Source of the DNA: Pseudoselenomonas ruminantium
Lineage (GTDB): Bacteria; Bacillota; Negativicutes; Selenomonadales; Selenomonadaceae
Assembly: GCA_015058655.1 (NCBI GenBank)
Contig: SVBX01000005.1
Span: forward strand, 1 to 64,000
Length of the DNA: 64,000 nucleotides
Reading direction: 5' to 3'
The notes under the pieces are model-generated. The model had not been told where the DNA came from, did no database searches, and saw only the letters and a list, made by a program, of their open reading frames with translations. A program made the translations under genes and the position numbers. This document shows, piece by piece, positions 37,073 to 46,103 of the stretch. Position 1 is the first letter of the stretch, and each line of letters opens with the position of its first letter.

Positions 37073-37978
37073 TTGAAAAGATTTAAGTATGTACTGATGC
37101 TGGCCGTGCTCATGCTTTCGCTGCTGCTCTCAGGCTGCGGAGGGCAGGAAGCTCAGAAGGACAAGGGCGGGGACTTTGTAATCGTCACTTCCTTTTATCC
37201 CATCTATGTTGATGTGCTGAACATCACTAACGGGGTGGAAGGGGTGAAAGTGGTGAACATGACCAAGCCCCAGACAGGCTGCCTGCACGACTATCAGCTC
37301 ACCACTGAGGATTTGAAGACTTTGGAAAGTGCCGACGCTTTCGTGGTGAATGGGGCAGGAATGGAGAGCTTTTTGGACAAAGTGACTTCTCAGCAGAAAA
37401 ATCTCAAGATTATCGACGCTTCCAAAAGCGATAAGATCAATCTCCTGAAAGACGGCGAGGAAGCGAATCCCCATGTGTGGCTGTCCGTGACCTACGCTAT
37501 CGAGCAGGTGAAGGCCATCACCAGCCAGCTGTGTGAAGCGGACCCCAAGCATGACAAGCAGTACAAGGACAATGCCATGGCCTATGTGGAAAAGCTCATC
37601 GATCTTAGGGAAGAGATGCATGGGGAACTTGATAACCTGCCCCACAAGGAAATTGTGACCTTCCATGAAGCTTTTCCTTACCTTGCCAAGGAGTTCAAGC
37701 TGAAGATCGTCAGCGTGGTGGAGCGTGAGCCGGGGACTGAGCCTGCGCCGAAAGAGTTGGAGGAACTCATTGGGCAGGTCAAGGGCATGCCCGTGAAGGT
37801 GCTTTTCACTGAGCCCCAGTATTCCCCCACGGCGGCAGAGACTATCGCCCGGGAGACAGGCGCAAGGCTCTACAAGCTGGATCCGGTGGTGACAGGGGAG
37901 GCCACGCCTGAGGCTAAGGATGCATATCTCAATGCCATGCGCGAGAATATGAAGGTGTTGAAGGAAGCCTTGCAATAA
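37073..37978 (+). CDS. znuA: Zinc/manganese ABC transporter substrate-binding lipoprotein
   Basis: 301 residues, cluster A-I solute-binding protein. Lipobox LLSGC at ~16-20. Metal-ligand histidines appear in GCLHDYQLT, ANPHVWLS and TFHEAFPYL, and the late acidic ligand lies near LDPV. No His-rich loop is present, so Mn or Zn both remain possible. Start: AGGAAGGAG before TTG 37073. The ABC ATPase and permease are absent here; the gene stands alone between hydE and truA with a terminator on each side. Confidence 0.88.
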   Translation: MKRFKYVLMLAVLMLSLLLSGCGGQEAQKDKGGDFVIVTSFYPIYVDVLNITNGVEGVKVVNMTKPQTGCLHDYQLTTEDLKTLESADAFVVNGAGMESFLDKVTSQQKNLKIIDASKSDKINLLKDGEEANPHVWLSVTYAIEQVKAITSQLCEADPKHDKQYKDNAMAYVEKLIDLREEMHGELDNLPHKEIVTFHEAFPYLAKEFKLKIVSVVEREPGTEPAPKELEELIGQVKGMPVKVLFTEPQYSPTAAETIARETGARLYKLDPVVTGEATPEAKDAYLNAMRENMKVLKEALQ

Positions 37979-37999
37979 GATTTCCCATAGTTTAGAATC

Positions 38000-38032
38000 A
38001 GAGGCGGAGCGTATGCTCCGCCTTGATTTTTC
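38000..38032 (+). terminator. Terminator after the znuA-like gene
   Basis: AGGCGGAGC pairs with GCTCCGCCT over GTAT, followed by TGATTTTT. Confidence 0.85.
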
Positions 38033-38086
38033 ATGAGAATGCAGGAGCAGTGAGAGAGCAAATTGAAAAGCGAGCACAAAGAGGAA

Positions 38087-38839
38087 ATGAAGAAAAGGAA
38101 ACGCAACATCTGCCTGAAGGTGGCCTATGATGGCACCAGGTACCATGGCTTCCAGCGGCAGAGCCCGCCGGTAGTGGCGGTGCAGAATGTGCTGGAAAAG
38201 CAGCTAGGCAAGATGTTCGGCGATACTATAGAGATGGCGGCAGCGGGGCGCACGGATGCCGGGGTGCATGCTTATGGGCAGGTGGTGAATTTCTTCACTG
38301 ACGGCAGGATTCCCACGGAGAGGATCGTGCAGGCAGCTAATAGCCTGCTGCCAGAGGATATTGCAGTGGTGGAGGCCTGGGAGGGGGATTTTGACTTCTC
38401 TGCCCGCCACAGCGCCAAGTCCAAGACTTATCTCTACCGGGTGCAGCAGGGGGCAGTGAGGAATCCCTTTACCGACCGCTATGCCTGGTATGTGAACCGT
38501 CCTCTTGACCTTCCTGCCATGCGAGAAGCCCTCTCCGGGCTCTTGGGCACCCATGATTTCACTTCCTTCCGGGCGGCGGGCGGCGCGCCCATGAGTCCTG
38601 TGCGTACCCTTTATCGGGCGGATATTGAGGAGAAGGATGGAGATATGCTGGAATTTGTCATCCATGGCAACGGATTCCTCTATCATATGGTGAGGAATAT
38701 CGTCGGCACGGTGGTAGATGTAGGCAAGGGGCGGATTACTGCAGAGAGATTCAGGGAGATTGCTGAGGCTCATGATCGCAGCAAGGCCAGCCCCACGGCT
38801 CCTGCCTGCGGGCTGTACCTGTACGAGGTGGAGTACTGA
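38087..38839 (+). CDS. truA: tRNA pseudouridine(38-40) synthase TruA
   Basis: 250 residues. Catalytic Asp is in AAAGRTDAGVHAYGQVVNF near residue 55. KVAYDGTRYHGFQRQ opens the fold and FLYHMVRNIVGTVVDVGKG closes it, all typical of TruA, which modifies the anticodon arm. ATG 38087 follows AAAGAGGAA; TTG 38063 is an in-frame alternative adding eight charged residues. Confidence 0.95.
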   Translation: MKKRKRNICLKVAYDGTRYHGFQRQSPPVVAVQNVLEKQLGKMFGDTIEMAAAGRTDAGVHAYGQVVNFFTDGRIPTERIVQAANSLLPEDIAVVEAWEGDFDFSARHSAKSKTYLYRVQQGAVRNPFTDRYAWYVNRPLDLPAMREALSGLLGTHDFTSFRAAGGAPMSPVRTLYRADIEEKDGDMLEFVIHGNGFLYHMVRNIVGTVVDVGKGRITAERFREIAEAHDRSKASPTAPACGLYLYEVEY

Positions 38840-38840
38840 G

Positions 38841-38861
38841 CCTTCCCCTTGGAGGAAGGCA
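38841..38861. repeat. Tip hairpin of the palindromic repeat
   Basis: GCCTTCCCC then TTGG then AGGAAGGC: the outer hairpin of the element seen in full at 17564 and 23606, without the rest of the arm. Confidence 0.5.
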
Positions 38862-38968
38862 ATGGGATTGGACATGACAGATGATTTTATGATATATTTT
38901 TAGCAGTGTGGAAGGGAAATTTTCTTGACTGACAGAATGTATCATTCATGGGCAGAAAGGGGAGTTGT

Positions 38969-39796
38969 ATGACGGATATGATATATATGGCAGGAGGCAT
39001 GCTGGCAGTGCTCCTGATAGCAGTGCTGGTCATGGCAGTGTCGCTTTGGTGCCGGGGAAAGCGCCAGGCGGGGATTGCCTTGATTTCTATGATTGTGCTG
39101 TTGCTGTCCGTAGGAGGCTATGGCATCTGCATGTTCCGTGACTCCAGCCAGAAGGCGGTGGAAGCGCAGGTAATCTCTTATGAGAGCAGCACTCTTGAGC
39201 AGGCGGAAAACAGCTATCAGGAGGCTCTGGTGCTTCTGCGGGCGGCTTCTCTGCAGAACGCAGATGCCAGGAGCCTCAAGGCTGCCCTGCAGGATTTGGA
39301 AGCCATTGACAGCAATGGTCATATGTCGGAGGTTTTGGAGAAAAAATATCCGGATGTGCCGGTATTGCTTTCATACACTAAGCTGCTATTGGCTGCTTCT
39401 CGTCACGAGGAAGGATTGAACAGCCGCCTGGTGGCTCAGGATAGCGCTATGGTGACGGCGGCGCAGGACATTCCGGCTCAGTATGCGGGGCAGCTTTCGG
39501 ATAAGATCCTGCCTGCTAGGAATCTCATCCTTGCCATGAAGACAGAGGGGGACAAGAAATCTCAGCAGGATGCCAGGGACCTGGCCCAGCACAAGGAAAA
39601 GATGGAGCAGGGAGAGTATGGCATCATTGCCAAAGGTGACCCTGAAAGTCAGCTGGTGCCGGCTTTGGGACAACCGGCTTATGTCAATGAGCAGGCTGGC
39701 AAGGATGAACCAAAGCAATATGTCTTCCTGCATAACAGCCATAATATTTATGTCTATACGAAAAACGGCATTGTGACGGATATTCGGGGACTTTGA
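38969..39796 (+). CDS. Membrane-anchored protein of unknown function
   Basis: 275 residues, no family recognised. Two TM segments at the N-terminus (residues ~4-23 and ~30-50), then an outside region. It begins with a helical, TPR-like stretch (SYESSTLEQAENSYQEALVLLRAASLQNADARSLKAALQDLEAID) and ends with a small beta domain (QYVFLHNSHNIYVYTKNGIVTDIRGL) reminiscent of outer-membrane assembly lipoprotein tails. AGGGGAG precedes ATG 38969. Confidence 0.75.
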   Translation: MTDMIYMAGGMLAVLLIAVLVMAVSLWCRGKRQAGIALISMIVLLLSVGGYGICMFRDSSQKAVEAQVISYESSTLEQAENSYQEALVLLRAASLQNADARSLKAALQDLEAIDSNGHMSEVLEKKYPDVPVLLSYTKLLLAASRHEEGLNSRLVAQDSAMVTAAQDIPAQYAGQLSDKILPARNLILAMKTEGDKKSQQDARDLAQHKEKMEQGEYGIIAKGDPESQLVPALGQPAYVNEQAGKDEPKQYVFLHNSHNIYVYTKNGIVTDIRGL

Positions 39797-39828
39797 TTTG
39801 CCAAAACCAGGCAACTTAGTGTAAAATA

Positions 39829-39840
39829 GAATATAGGTTC
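39829..39840. promoter_or_regulatory. Possible LexA (SOS) box upstream of recA
   Basis: GAATATAGGTTC resembles the Gram-positive SOS box GAACnnnnGTTC with one half-site mismatch, 52 bases before the recA start and next to an AT-rich TAAAAT that could be a -10. Confidence 0.4.
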
Positions 39841-39843
39841 GGA

Positions 39844-39867
39844 AAAGGCGGCTCTCGAGCCGCCTTT
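39844..39867. terminator. Perfect hairpin between the membrane protein gene and recA
   Basis: AAAGGCGGCTC pairs with GAGCCGCCTTT with only TC between. There is no long T run after it, so it is a weak terminator for the gene before or a structured recA leader. Confidence 0.5.
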
Positions 39868-39891
39868 CATAAGAGAGGAGCGAAAGAGATA

Positions 39892-41004
39892 ATGGCAAAG
39901 GAAAAGACAGTACAGAGGGAACTGCCCGCACCGGATGACATGGAGGGGCGCAAGGCGGCCCTGGCTTCGGCCCTGAAGCAGATTGAAAAGGATTTCGGCA
40001 AGGGTTCCATCATGAGACTGGGGGATGCCAAGGCCAGCATGAATGTGGAAGTCATACCTACTGGCATCCTGCCTTTGGACATTGCCCTGGGGGTGGGCGG
40101 CGTGCCCAGAGGCCGTATCGTGGAGATTTACGGCCCCGAATCCTCAGGTAAGACCACCGTTACCCTGCACATGATTGCCGAGGCTCAGAAGAATGGCGGC
40201 ATTGCGGCTTTCATTGATGCAGAGCACGCCCTTGACCCCATCTATGCCCAGAAGCTGGGGGTCAATATCGACGACCTCCTGATCTCCCAGCCGGACACCG
40301 GCGAGCAGGCTTTGGACATCGTGGATGCGTTGGTGCACAGCGGCGCCCTGGACATCATCGTGGTGGACTCTGTGGCGGCTCTGGTGCCGAAAGCTGAAAT
40401 CGAGGGCGAGATGGGAGACAGCCATGTGGGCCTCCATGCCCGTCTCATGAGCCAGGCCATGCGCAAGCTCACAGGTATCATCAGCAAGTCCCGTACGGTA
40501 GTGGTGTTCATCAACCAGATTCGTGAAAAAGTCGGCGTCATGTTCGGCAACCCGGAGACTACTACCGGTGGCCGCGCCTTGAAGTTCTATTCTTCCGTGC
40601 GCATGGATGTGCGCAAGAAGGACAAGATCACCCAGGGGCAGGATGTTATCGGCAGCCACACCGTCATCAAGGTGGTGAAGAACAAGGTGGCGCCCCCCTT
40701 CAAGCAGGCAGAGTTCGACATCATGTACGGCGAGGGCGTTTCCCGCCTGGGCTGCGTGGTGGATATGGGCGTGGAACTTGACATCATCGACAAGAGCGGC
40801 GCTTGGTTCTCTTACAATGGTACCCGTGTGGGCCAGGGCAAGGAGAATGCCAAGAAATACCTGGCAGAGAATCCCGAGACCTGCGAGGAAATCGAGAGCA
40901 AGATTCGCCAGAAGCTCTTGGAATCCCAGCAGGCAGAAGCCAATACCGAGGTGGCTCAGGCCATGAAGTCTGCCGATGATGAGGTCGAGGTCGAGGATGA
41001 ATAA
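39892..41004 (+). CDS. recA: Recombinase RecA
   Basis: 370 residues. Walker A GPESSGKT at 81-88, Walker B region [14 protein letters not shown], loop L1 region [24 protein letters not shown] and loop L2 [31 protein letters not shown] all intact. The C-terminal tail is acidic (DDEVEVEDE), as usual. ATG 39892 follows GAGAGGAG. The end overlaps recX by eight bases. Confidence 0.98.
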   Translation: MAKEKTVQRELPAPDDMEGRKAALASALKQIEKDFGKGSIMRLGDAKASMNVEVIPTGILPLDIALGVGGVPRGRIVEIYGPESSGKTTVTLHMIAEAQKNGGIAAFIDAEHALDPIYAQKLGVNIDDLLISQPDTGEQALDIVDALVHSGALDIIVVDSVAALVPKAEIEGEMGDSHVGLHARLMSQAMRKLTGIISKSRTVVVFINQIREKVGVMFGNPETTTGGRALKFYSSVRMDVRKKDKITQGQDVIGSHTVIKVVKNKVAPPFKQAEFDIMYGEGVSRLGCVVDMGVELDIIDKSGAWFSYNGTRVGQGKENAKKYLAENPETCEEIESKIRQKLLESQQAEANTEVAQAMKSADDEVEVEDE

Positions 41005-41449
41005 GAAGACCGCCCTCATGTATGCGGTGGATTTGCTGGCCCGTCAGGAGCAGAGCGAAAAGCGCCTGCGGGAAAAGCTTCAGCGCAAGGGCTATGAGGA
41101 AGCGGAAATCGAGGCTGCCGTGGCAAGGCTCCATGAGAAGCATTATCTGAGTGACGAGGAAGCTTGCCAGCGCCAGTTTGATTATCTCTACCGGGAAAGC
41201 CGCAGCTCAGTGCGGCAGATCTGCCTCAAGCTTCAGCAAAGGGGCTTCGAGGGCAGCCTGGTCAGGCAGTGCGTGCCCAGCGATACCTTCCAGCGTGAGC
41301 AAAGGGCGGCCCTGAAGAACCTGAGCCTGAAATTCAAGCCTTCCGCCGACCCGCAGAAGATGCTGGCCAGCCTATATAGGCAGGGCTTCGATACATCAGT
41401 CTGCCGGGAGGCAGTGGCGGAATATGCTGCCGAGGTGGAAGAAGAATAG
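40997..41449 (+). CDS. recX: Regulatory protein RecX
   Basis: 150 residues made of three-helix repeats: [28 protein letters not shown], then [26 protein letters not shown], with the C-terminal [14 protein letters not shown]. RecX binds the RecA filament and limits its activity. ATG 40997 lies in the recA end, an overlap seen in many Firmicutes that keeps RecX below RecA. It is 150 residues and appears complete. Confidence 0.92.
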   Translation: MNKKTALMYAVDLLARQEQSEKRLREKLQRKGYEEAEIEAAVARLHEKHYLSDEEACQRQFDYLYRESRSSVRQICLKLQQRGFEGSLVRQCVPSDTFQREQRAALKNLSLKFKPSADPQKMLASLYRQGFDTSVCREAVAEYAAEVEEE

Positions 41450-41453
41450 GAAT

Positions 41454-41534
41454 ATGAAACATTACAATATTGTCGATTTGTTTGCTGGGCTTGGCGGACT
41501 GAGCTATGGTTTTTCTCAATTACCAGAAATGTGA
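41454..41534 (+). pseudogene. 5' stub of a DNA cytosine-5 methyltransferase gene
   Basis: 26 codons then TGA: MKHYNIVDLFAGLGGLSYGF then SQLPEM. VDLFAGLGGLSxGF is motif I (SAM binding) of C5 methyltransferases, positioned exactly at the N-terminus. Nothing of motifs IV-X follows; after the stop the sequence passes directly into the HExxH gene. It is a remnant left by a deletion. AGGA in GAATAGGAATATG precedes ATG 41454, four bases after recX ends. Confidence 0.8.
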
Positions 41535-41556
41535 AGCCAGTGAGGTGAATTTGACT

Positions 41557-42411
41557 ATGAAGATGGATGTATCGCTTCTGGTGCAGCCGCAAAGTGCGGC
41601 TGAATATTTGCAGCATGCCTATGAGATACCGCAGGAATTGCCGCAGCTGCCCTTGCCTGATGAGCCTTTCGTCACCCAGTGGCAGGAGGCTGTGGGGAAG
41701 GACGTGCTGGATTTTATGGCAGAGGATTTTTCTCTGCCGGTTGCTGATTTCTCGTGGGAACAGGAAGATTCTCTCAGGATTTCTTTTGTTCGAACGCTGG
41801 GAGGAAGGCTGCCGGTGATTGCCACGGAAAGCCACGAGGATTTCCGCGGGATGGAGGCCTTGCTGAATGGTCGGGCGGAGAAGGCTAATCTGCCCCTGAC
41901 AGTCAATGCTTTTACCATCAAGGCAAAGGCGGAGAACATCTTCAAGCACTGTGTCCTGCTTCTGAATCGGGCGCCCTACAGCAACATTCCTGCCAGGGAA
42001 TTGGGGCTTGAGCAGGAGGAATGGCTGGAACGTTCCCATCGTTTGCGTACTGCTCATGAGTGCGGCCATTATGAGACGCTTCGTCTTTTTGGGGGCATGA
42101 AGAACAATGCCTTGGACGAGATCCTGGCAGATGCCTTAGGTCAGATTGCTGCTTTCGGTGATTTTGATGCAGACAGGCAACGGCTCTTCTTTGGCCTGAA
42201 GAAGGGCGGGGATACATGCACAGGCAGGTTGACTTTCTACTGCCAGAAGGTGGCAGCAGAGGAGCGTCCGAAGATTTACAAGGCCGTGAATGAAGTGCTG
42301 GATGAGGTGGCTGCAGAGCTCAAGGAACTGAGGGGAAGGCAGGCTTCGGACTGGGATGTGCTGGCAGCTCTGGCTGGCAAAAGCATAGCTGGTCGGCTGA
42401 GTCGTAAATGA
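41557..42411 (+). CDS. Uncharacterised HExxH (zincin-like) protein
   Basis: 284 residues, cytosolic, no signal peptide. The zinc protease signature HECGH is at 167-171 in RTAHECGHYETLRLFGG, followed by NNALDEILADALGQ, whose glutamate (residue 188) could be the third ligand. The N-terminal half shows no known domain. A peptidase role is possible but unproven. GAGGTGA lies eight bases before ATG 41557. It sits directly behind the methyltransferase stub, so it may have been a passenger of a lost R-M locus. Confidence 0.65.
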   Translation: MKMDVSLLVQPQSAAEYLQHAYEIPQELPQLPLPDEPFVTQWQEAVGKDVLDFMAEDFSLPVADFSWEQEDSLRISFVRTLGGRLPVIATESHEDFRGMEALLNGRAEKANLPLTVNAFTIKAKAENIFKHCVLLLNRAPYSNIPARELGLEQEEWLERSHRLRTAHECGHYETLRLFGGMKNNALDEILADALGQIAAFGDFDADRQRLFFGLKKGGDTCTGRLTFYCQKVAAEERPKIYKAVNEVLDEVAAELKELRGRQASDWDVLAALAGKSIAGRLSRK

Positions 42412-42440
42412 TAAGCATGAAGGGCAAAACATACTAAAGG

Positions 42441-42495
42441 CTGCTCCCCTTGTGAGAATGGTGGCTGACTTTCGCAGGGGGAGCATATTTTTTTA
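42441..42495 (+). terminator. Terminator after the HExxH gene
   Basis: TGCTCCCCTTGTG pairs with CGCAGGGGGAGCA across a long loop, then ATATTTTTTT. Confidence 0.75.
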
Positions 42496-42555
42496 TCGTT
42501 ACTACCACGGATTCAATATGCTGACATTGTCTATCTGAAAAAAGATAATATATTG

Positions 42556-42592
42556 CCTGGCAGGGCTAAACCAGCCAGGCTTTTTGCAGTTC
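42556..42592. terminator. Second terminator-like hairpin
   Basis: GCCTGGC pairs with GCCAGGC and runs into TTTTTG. It lies in the 304-base gap 42412-42715, which holds three hairpins and no gene. Confidence 0.65.
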
Positions 42593-42666
42593 TTCAGTAA
42601 AAAACAATGTCAATGAATAATAAGTGATGCGAGAGTGGCACTTATGCTGAATCAAATCCTTGCCAG

Positions 42667-42710
42667 CAAAGCAATAGCCCGGCAGAAGAATCCTGCCGGG
42701 CTATTGCTAG
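42667..42710 (-). terminator. Terminator of the TPM/SPFH operon
   Basis: AGCAATAGCCCGGCAG pairs with CTGCCGGGCTATTGCT. On the minus strand it follows the TPM gene stop and leads into TTTGCTGG. Confidence 0.85.
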
Positions 42711-42715
42711 TGTGC

Positions 42716-43474
42716 TTAGAATTTTCCTCCTCCGCCGCCGTGGCTGCCACCGCCACCGCCGGAGCTGGATTTCTTCGGTTTGGGACGGCGTGTCTCGGTG
42801 GTATAGAGGAAGAGGTCATTGCTTTCTGTGATGTCTACGCTGTCATTCTTTAGGTAGGCATCTGCTGAAGGGGCATAGGCTACATTGCTCATCATGCTTT
42901 CCAGTCCGCTCTTGACACCCAGGGCAGCCAGCACTCCCAAGAGTATGGCTATGACCAGGGCCAGGGGGCTGAACTGGTTGGCGGGGTCGAAGGGTTCGCC
43001 TTCTTTTTCATAGTAGGCCAGCAGTTCATCTGTGGTGGCTACATAGGTATCGAAGGCTTGATAGTAGTGGTTTTCTTTGAGGGCTGGCAGGAAGGCTTCC
43101 CTCAAATGGGGAAAGCCGCCGTCATCTGTGATAATCTGGCGCATGGTGCTGTCCGTGGATACATGGAAGTCACGGCTGTCCATGGCCAGCAACAGGACAA
43201 TGCTGCCATTCTTGCCTCCGGCGTACTGCTTGTCCAAGATGGTGTTGGCTGTCTGGGCCGGGGAAGCTCCCTTCAGAGATTTCATGGTCACTATGCCAAT
43301 CTTTACCTGGTGGGCTGCTTCTACCTGCTGGATTTTCTGCTCAAGGGCTGCTTTCTGATCGTCTTTCAGGAGCTTTGCCCCATCGTGGACAGAGGCCGCC
43401 AGGGCAGTGGAAAAAGTCAGCAGCAGGCAGGTGAGAAGGGTGAGAAGCATGGTGGAAATTCTAGTTCTTGTCAT
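42716..43474 (-). CDS. TPM-domain membrane protein with Gly-rich tail
   Basis: 252 residues. Signal peptide (MTRTRISTMLLTLLTCLLLTF...ALA), then a TPM domain (VHDGAKLLKDDQKAALEQKIQQVEAAHQVKIGIVTM...NGSIVLLLAMDSRDFHVST). One TM segment follows (LALVIAILLGVLAALGVKSG) and the end is SSSGGGGGSHGGGGGKF, typical of YgcG/YdjH proteins. It is the last gene of a three-gene unit with the zinc-ribbon and SPFH genes, parallel to ydjGHI of Bacillus; the role in envelope stress is inferred from that. It starts three bases after the previous stop. Confidence 0.88.
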   Translation of the reverse strand: MTRTRISTMLLTLLTCLLLTFSTALAASVHDGAKLLKDDQKAALEQKIQQVEAAHQVKIGIVTMKSLKGASPAQTANTILDKQYAGGKNGSIVLLLAMDSRDFHVSTDSTMRQIITDDGGFPHLREAFLPALKENHYYQAFDTYVATTDELLAYYEKEGEPFDPANQFSPLALVIAILLGVLAALGVKSGLESMMSNVAYAPSADAYLKNDSVDITESNDLFLYTTETRRPKPKKSSSGGGGGSHGGGGGKF

Positions 43475-43477
43475 GGC

Positions 43478-44596
43478 TCATCCCTCCCACAGCTCTGCCA
43501 GCAGATACCTGGCTATGTAGTAGAAAAGCGGCGTGGCAAGGGCGAAGACCAGCAGGCTGTAGAGAAGGCTCTTCTTCTTGTCTATGGGAAGGCTGCCCAC
43601 AGTTTTCCCTGTCTGGCCATTCATCATGAAGGTGTAGGGCTGATCCTGATAGCGGGTGGTGAGGATCCACACAGGAGCCATGGCGTAGGCCACGGCCCCA
43701 TCTTCCTTGCAGACGGAAGATGCCTTGCAGTTTACGCTGTCATAGCCCGTGACGGTGCCTGCCAGCACGCCGACGGCGCTCTCTTCCACACGCTTGTCGG
43801 CCCGGGGGACGGAGGCTTCTGCATCCACATCGTATTTGTCCGCCAAAAAGCCGGTCATATAAGCCTGGGTGAAGGGCACCATTTCCGCGTAGTCAAATGG
43901 CTCGATGCTTTCCATGTAGTCATCGGACATCTTTTCGCTGCCGTCCACAGGGATATTGGCAAAGGCCATCTTACCTGCTCGATTGCATTCATAGTGGCTG
44001 GTAATGGTGACTATCTCGTCGCTGGTTTCGAAGGTTTTATCGTTGGTAGCGTGGAAGCTGGCGTGGGCATCGACCTTGGCATCAAAGAGCCAGAAGGGCA
44101 CATACATGGGCTGTATCTGCTCCAGCTTGTTGGCGGAGTCAAAGCCGGAGGGCAGGAGTGGCTTGCCTTTGTAAAATTCCTTCAATGCCGCTATCGCATC
44201 CTCTTTGGTCTTTTTGAAGGGGATGATGTAGTCCGGGCGCAGCTGCCCTGAAAATTTCTGGGGCACCATAGTGGGATTGCCGCAGTAAGCGCATTGGGTG
44301 GACATGGTATTCATATCCGCCACTATTTCTGCGCCGCAGGAGGAACACACCAGGGCGCGCAGGTTGGCTTCGTCCTCAGCTGCCCACTCATTTCCTGCCT
44401 TTTCGGTTTCCCATTTTTTGTCCTCAAGTTCTGCCCTGGCCGTAGCCCGCTCCTCTGCCTGGGCGTACATCTCTTCTACCGCCTTGGTGGCAAGCTCTGC
44501 ACCACAGTATTCGCAAGTTATGGTCTCTTTGCCTGGTTGATAGGAGAGGGGGGCACTGCAATTTGGGCACTTGTAGTTTACTGCAGATTCTGCCAT
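43478..44596 (-). CDS. Zinc-ribbon membrane protein (YdjG-like)
   Basis: 372 residues. Two N-terminal zinc ribbons: YKCPNCSAPL...ITCEYCGAEL (residues ~8-33) and VCSSCGAEI...CAYCGNPT (~82-105), joined by a K/E helix. A mixed domain follows (YIIPFKKTKEDAIAALKEF...MYVPFWLFDAKVDA), and a C-terminal TM segment near 345-365 (LLYSLLVFALATPLFYYI). It lies 18 bases after the SPFH gene and three before the TPM gene. Zinc ribbons probably mediate contacts within this set. Confidence 0.85.
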   Translation of the reverse strand: MAESAVNYKCPNCSAPLSYQPGKETITCEYCGAELATKAVEEMYAQAEERATARAELEDKKWETEKAGNEWAAEDEANLRALVCSSCGAEIVADMNTMSTQCAYCGNPTMVPQKFSGQLRPDYIIPFKKTKEDAIAALKEFYKGKPLLPSGFDSANKLEQIQPMYVPFWLFDAKVDAHASFHATNDKTFETSDEIVTITSHYECNRAGKMAFANIPVDGSEKMSDDYMESIEPFDYAEMVPFTQAYMTGFLADKYDVDAEASVPRADKRVEESAVGVLAGTVTGYDSVNCKASSVCKEDGAVAYAMAPVWILTTRYQDQPYTFMMNGQTGKTVGSLPIDKKKSLLYSLLVFALATPLFYYIARYLLAELWEG

Positions 44597-44614
44597 ATTT
44601 ATCTCCTCATCTCT

Positions 44615-45883
44615 TTAGGGCCTGGGGCTGCCGCAATTTGAGCAGAACTTGCCCTTGTTCACAGTGCCGCAGGAACAGGTCCAGTCGGCAGCAGGACGGG
44701 GTTTGCCGCACTCAGCGCAGAATTTGCCCGTGTTCTTGGTGCCGCAGGAGCAGGTCCAACCCTCATCCGGGCGTGGCTTGCCGCATTCAGCGCAGAACTT
44801 GCCCGTATTGCCTGCGTGTCCGCAGGAGCAAGTCCAGCCACCGGCAGCAGGCTGGGCAGGGGCTGCCGGAGCCTGCGCTGCTCCCATTTTGTAAAGGTCT
44901 GCAGCCTGCGTGCCGGCGAACCCTCCTGTCATATTCATGCCCATAAAGCCAACGGCACTGCCGGCCGCATTTTTAGCAGCATCTTTCAGGGCCGTAGCCT
45001 GAGAACCAAGCATATGGGCAGCGGCCATGTTGGGGTTACGGAAGGTGGCATCGCGCTGGAGCTCTTTGATATAGGCCTGGTCCTCTTCGCTGATGTTCGC
45101 ATTGCTGACACCGAAGGAAACTATTTCGATGCCCCGGAGCTCTCCCCACTTCTTGCTGAGAACCTCATTGAGAGCGTCGGCCAGTTCCGTGGTGTGGGCG
45201 GGGAGCTCGCTGTAGCGGATGCCCAAGGCGGAAATCTTGGCCAGGGCGGGCTGCAGGGCCGTCATTAGCTCGGATTTCAGCTGGCCATCGATTTTGTCGC
45301 GGGAGTAAGTGCCTTCCACATTGCCGCAGACATTCTTGTAGAAGAGAAGAGGGTTTTTCAGCTGGTAGCTGTATTCCCCAAAGCATCTGAGGGAAACATC
45401 TATATCCAGTCCCACATTCCTGTCCACTACCCGGAAGGGGATGGGACTGGGAGTGCCGTATTTGTTGCCCATGATTTCTTTGGTGTTGAAGTAATAGACA
45501 CGCTGGTCTGTGGAGGCTTCGCCGCCAAAGGTAACCCGGTGCAGGAATTCGTCGAAGACCTTCTTGGCGCTGTCTCCCAGATTCCCCTCGAAGATAGTGG
45601 GCTGGGCAGCGGAATCGAAAATGAACTCACCAGGCTCGGCGCAGACTTCTATGACCTCGCCCTGCTCCACGATCATCATGCACTGGCCGTTGTTGACTGT
45701 GATGACAGAGCCGTTGGAAATCACATTGTCGCTGCCATCGGTGTTGCTGCTGCGCTTCCCCGCGCGCTTTTGTCCCTTGGCGGCCAAAGTGTTTTCATCC
45801 AGGCTGTCGCAGTAGAAAAAATCCTTCCACTGGTCAGCCAGTACGCCTCCGGCGGCACCTGTCACTGCTTTGATAAGTCCCAT
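44615..45883 (-). CDS. SPFH-domain (YdjI-like) protein with three zinc ribbons
   Basis: 422 residues. SPFH/virion-core-like domain at ~50-270 (QCMMIVEQGEVIEVCAEPGEFIFDS...GRELRG-type IEIVSFGVSNANISEEDQ). A Gly/Ala-rich spacer follows, then three tandem zinc ribbons, each WTCSCG...GKFC..CG.PRP, at ~350-422. AGGAGG precedes ATG 45883; an upstream in-frame extension shows no similarity. It heads the three-gene unit. The repeated ribbons are near-identical, a recent internal duplication. SPFH proteins scaffold membrane domains. Confidence 0.88.
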   Translation of the reverse strand: MGLIKAVTGAAGGVLADQWKDFFYCDSLDENTLAAKGQKRAGKRSSNTDGSDNVISNGSVITVNNGQCMMIVEQGEVIEVCAEPGEFIFDSAAQPTIFEGNLGDSAKKVFDEFLHRVTFGGEASTDQRVYYFNTKEIMGNKYGTPSPIPFRVVDRNVGLDIDVSLRCFGEYSYQLKNPLLFYKNVCGNVEGTYSRDKIDGQLKSELMTALQPALAKISALGIRYSELPAHTTELADALNEVLSKKWGELRGIEIVSFGVSNANISEEDQAYIKELQRDATFRNPNMAAAHMLGSQATALKDAAKNAAGSAVGFMGMNMTGGFAGTQAADLYKMGAAQAPAAPAQPAAGGWTCSCGHAGNTGKFCAECGKPRPDEGWTCSCGTKNTGKFCAECGKPRPAADWTCSCGTVNKGKFCSNCGSPRP

Positions 45884-46031
45884 AAGTAATTCCTCCTCAT
45901 AAATTGATAAAGATGTCAGCACGCTTTTGTGTCGGTTACTTAAGCATGTATATTCACGAAATCGAGAGGAAAATCCTGCTTTATTTTGCCACATTAATGT
46001 TTTAGGCAATGCGGACGGGGAAAACATGGAC

Positions 46032-46061
46032 TTGACGAATGTCATACCTTACCAATATTAT
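46032..46061 (+). promoter_or_regulatory. Promoter of the ArsB/NhaD-type transporter
   Basis: TTGACG (46032-46037), an 18-base spacer and TATTAT (46056-46061), about 43 bases before the start codon; the SPFH gene is divergent. Confidence 0.6.
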
Positions 46062-46103
46062 ATCTATATATCATTTAAGATTTGTTAAAGAGGAGGCGAC
46101 TTT

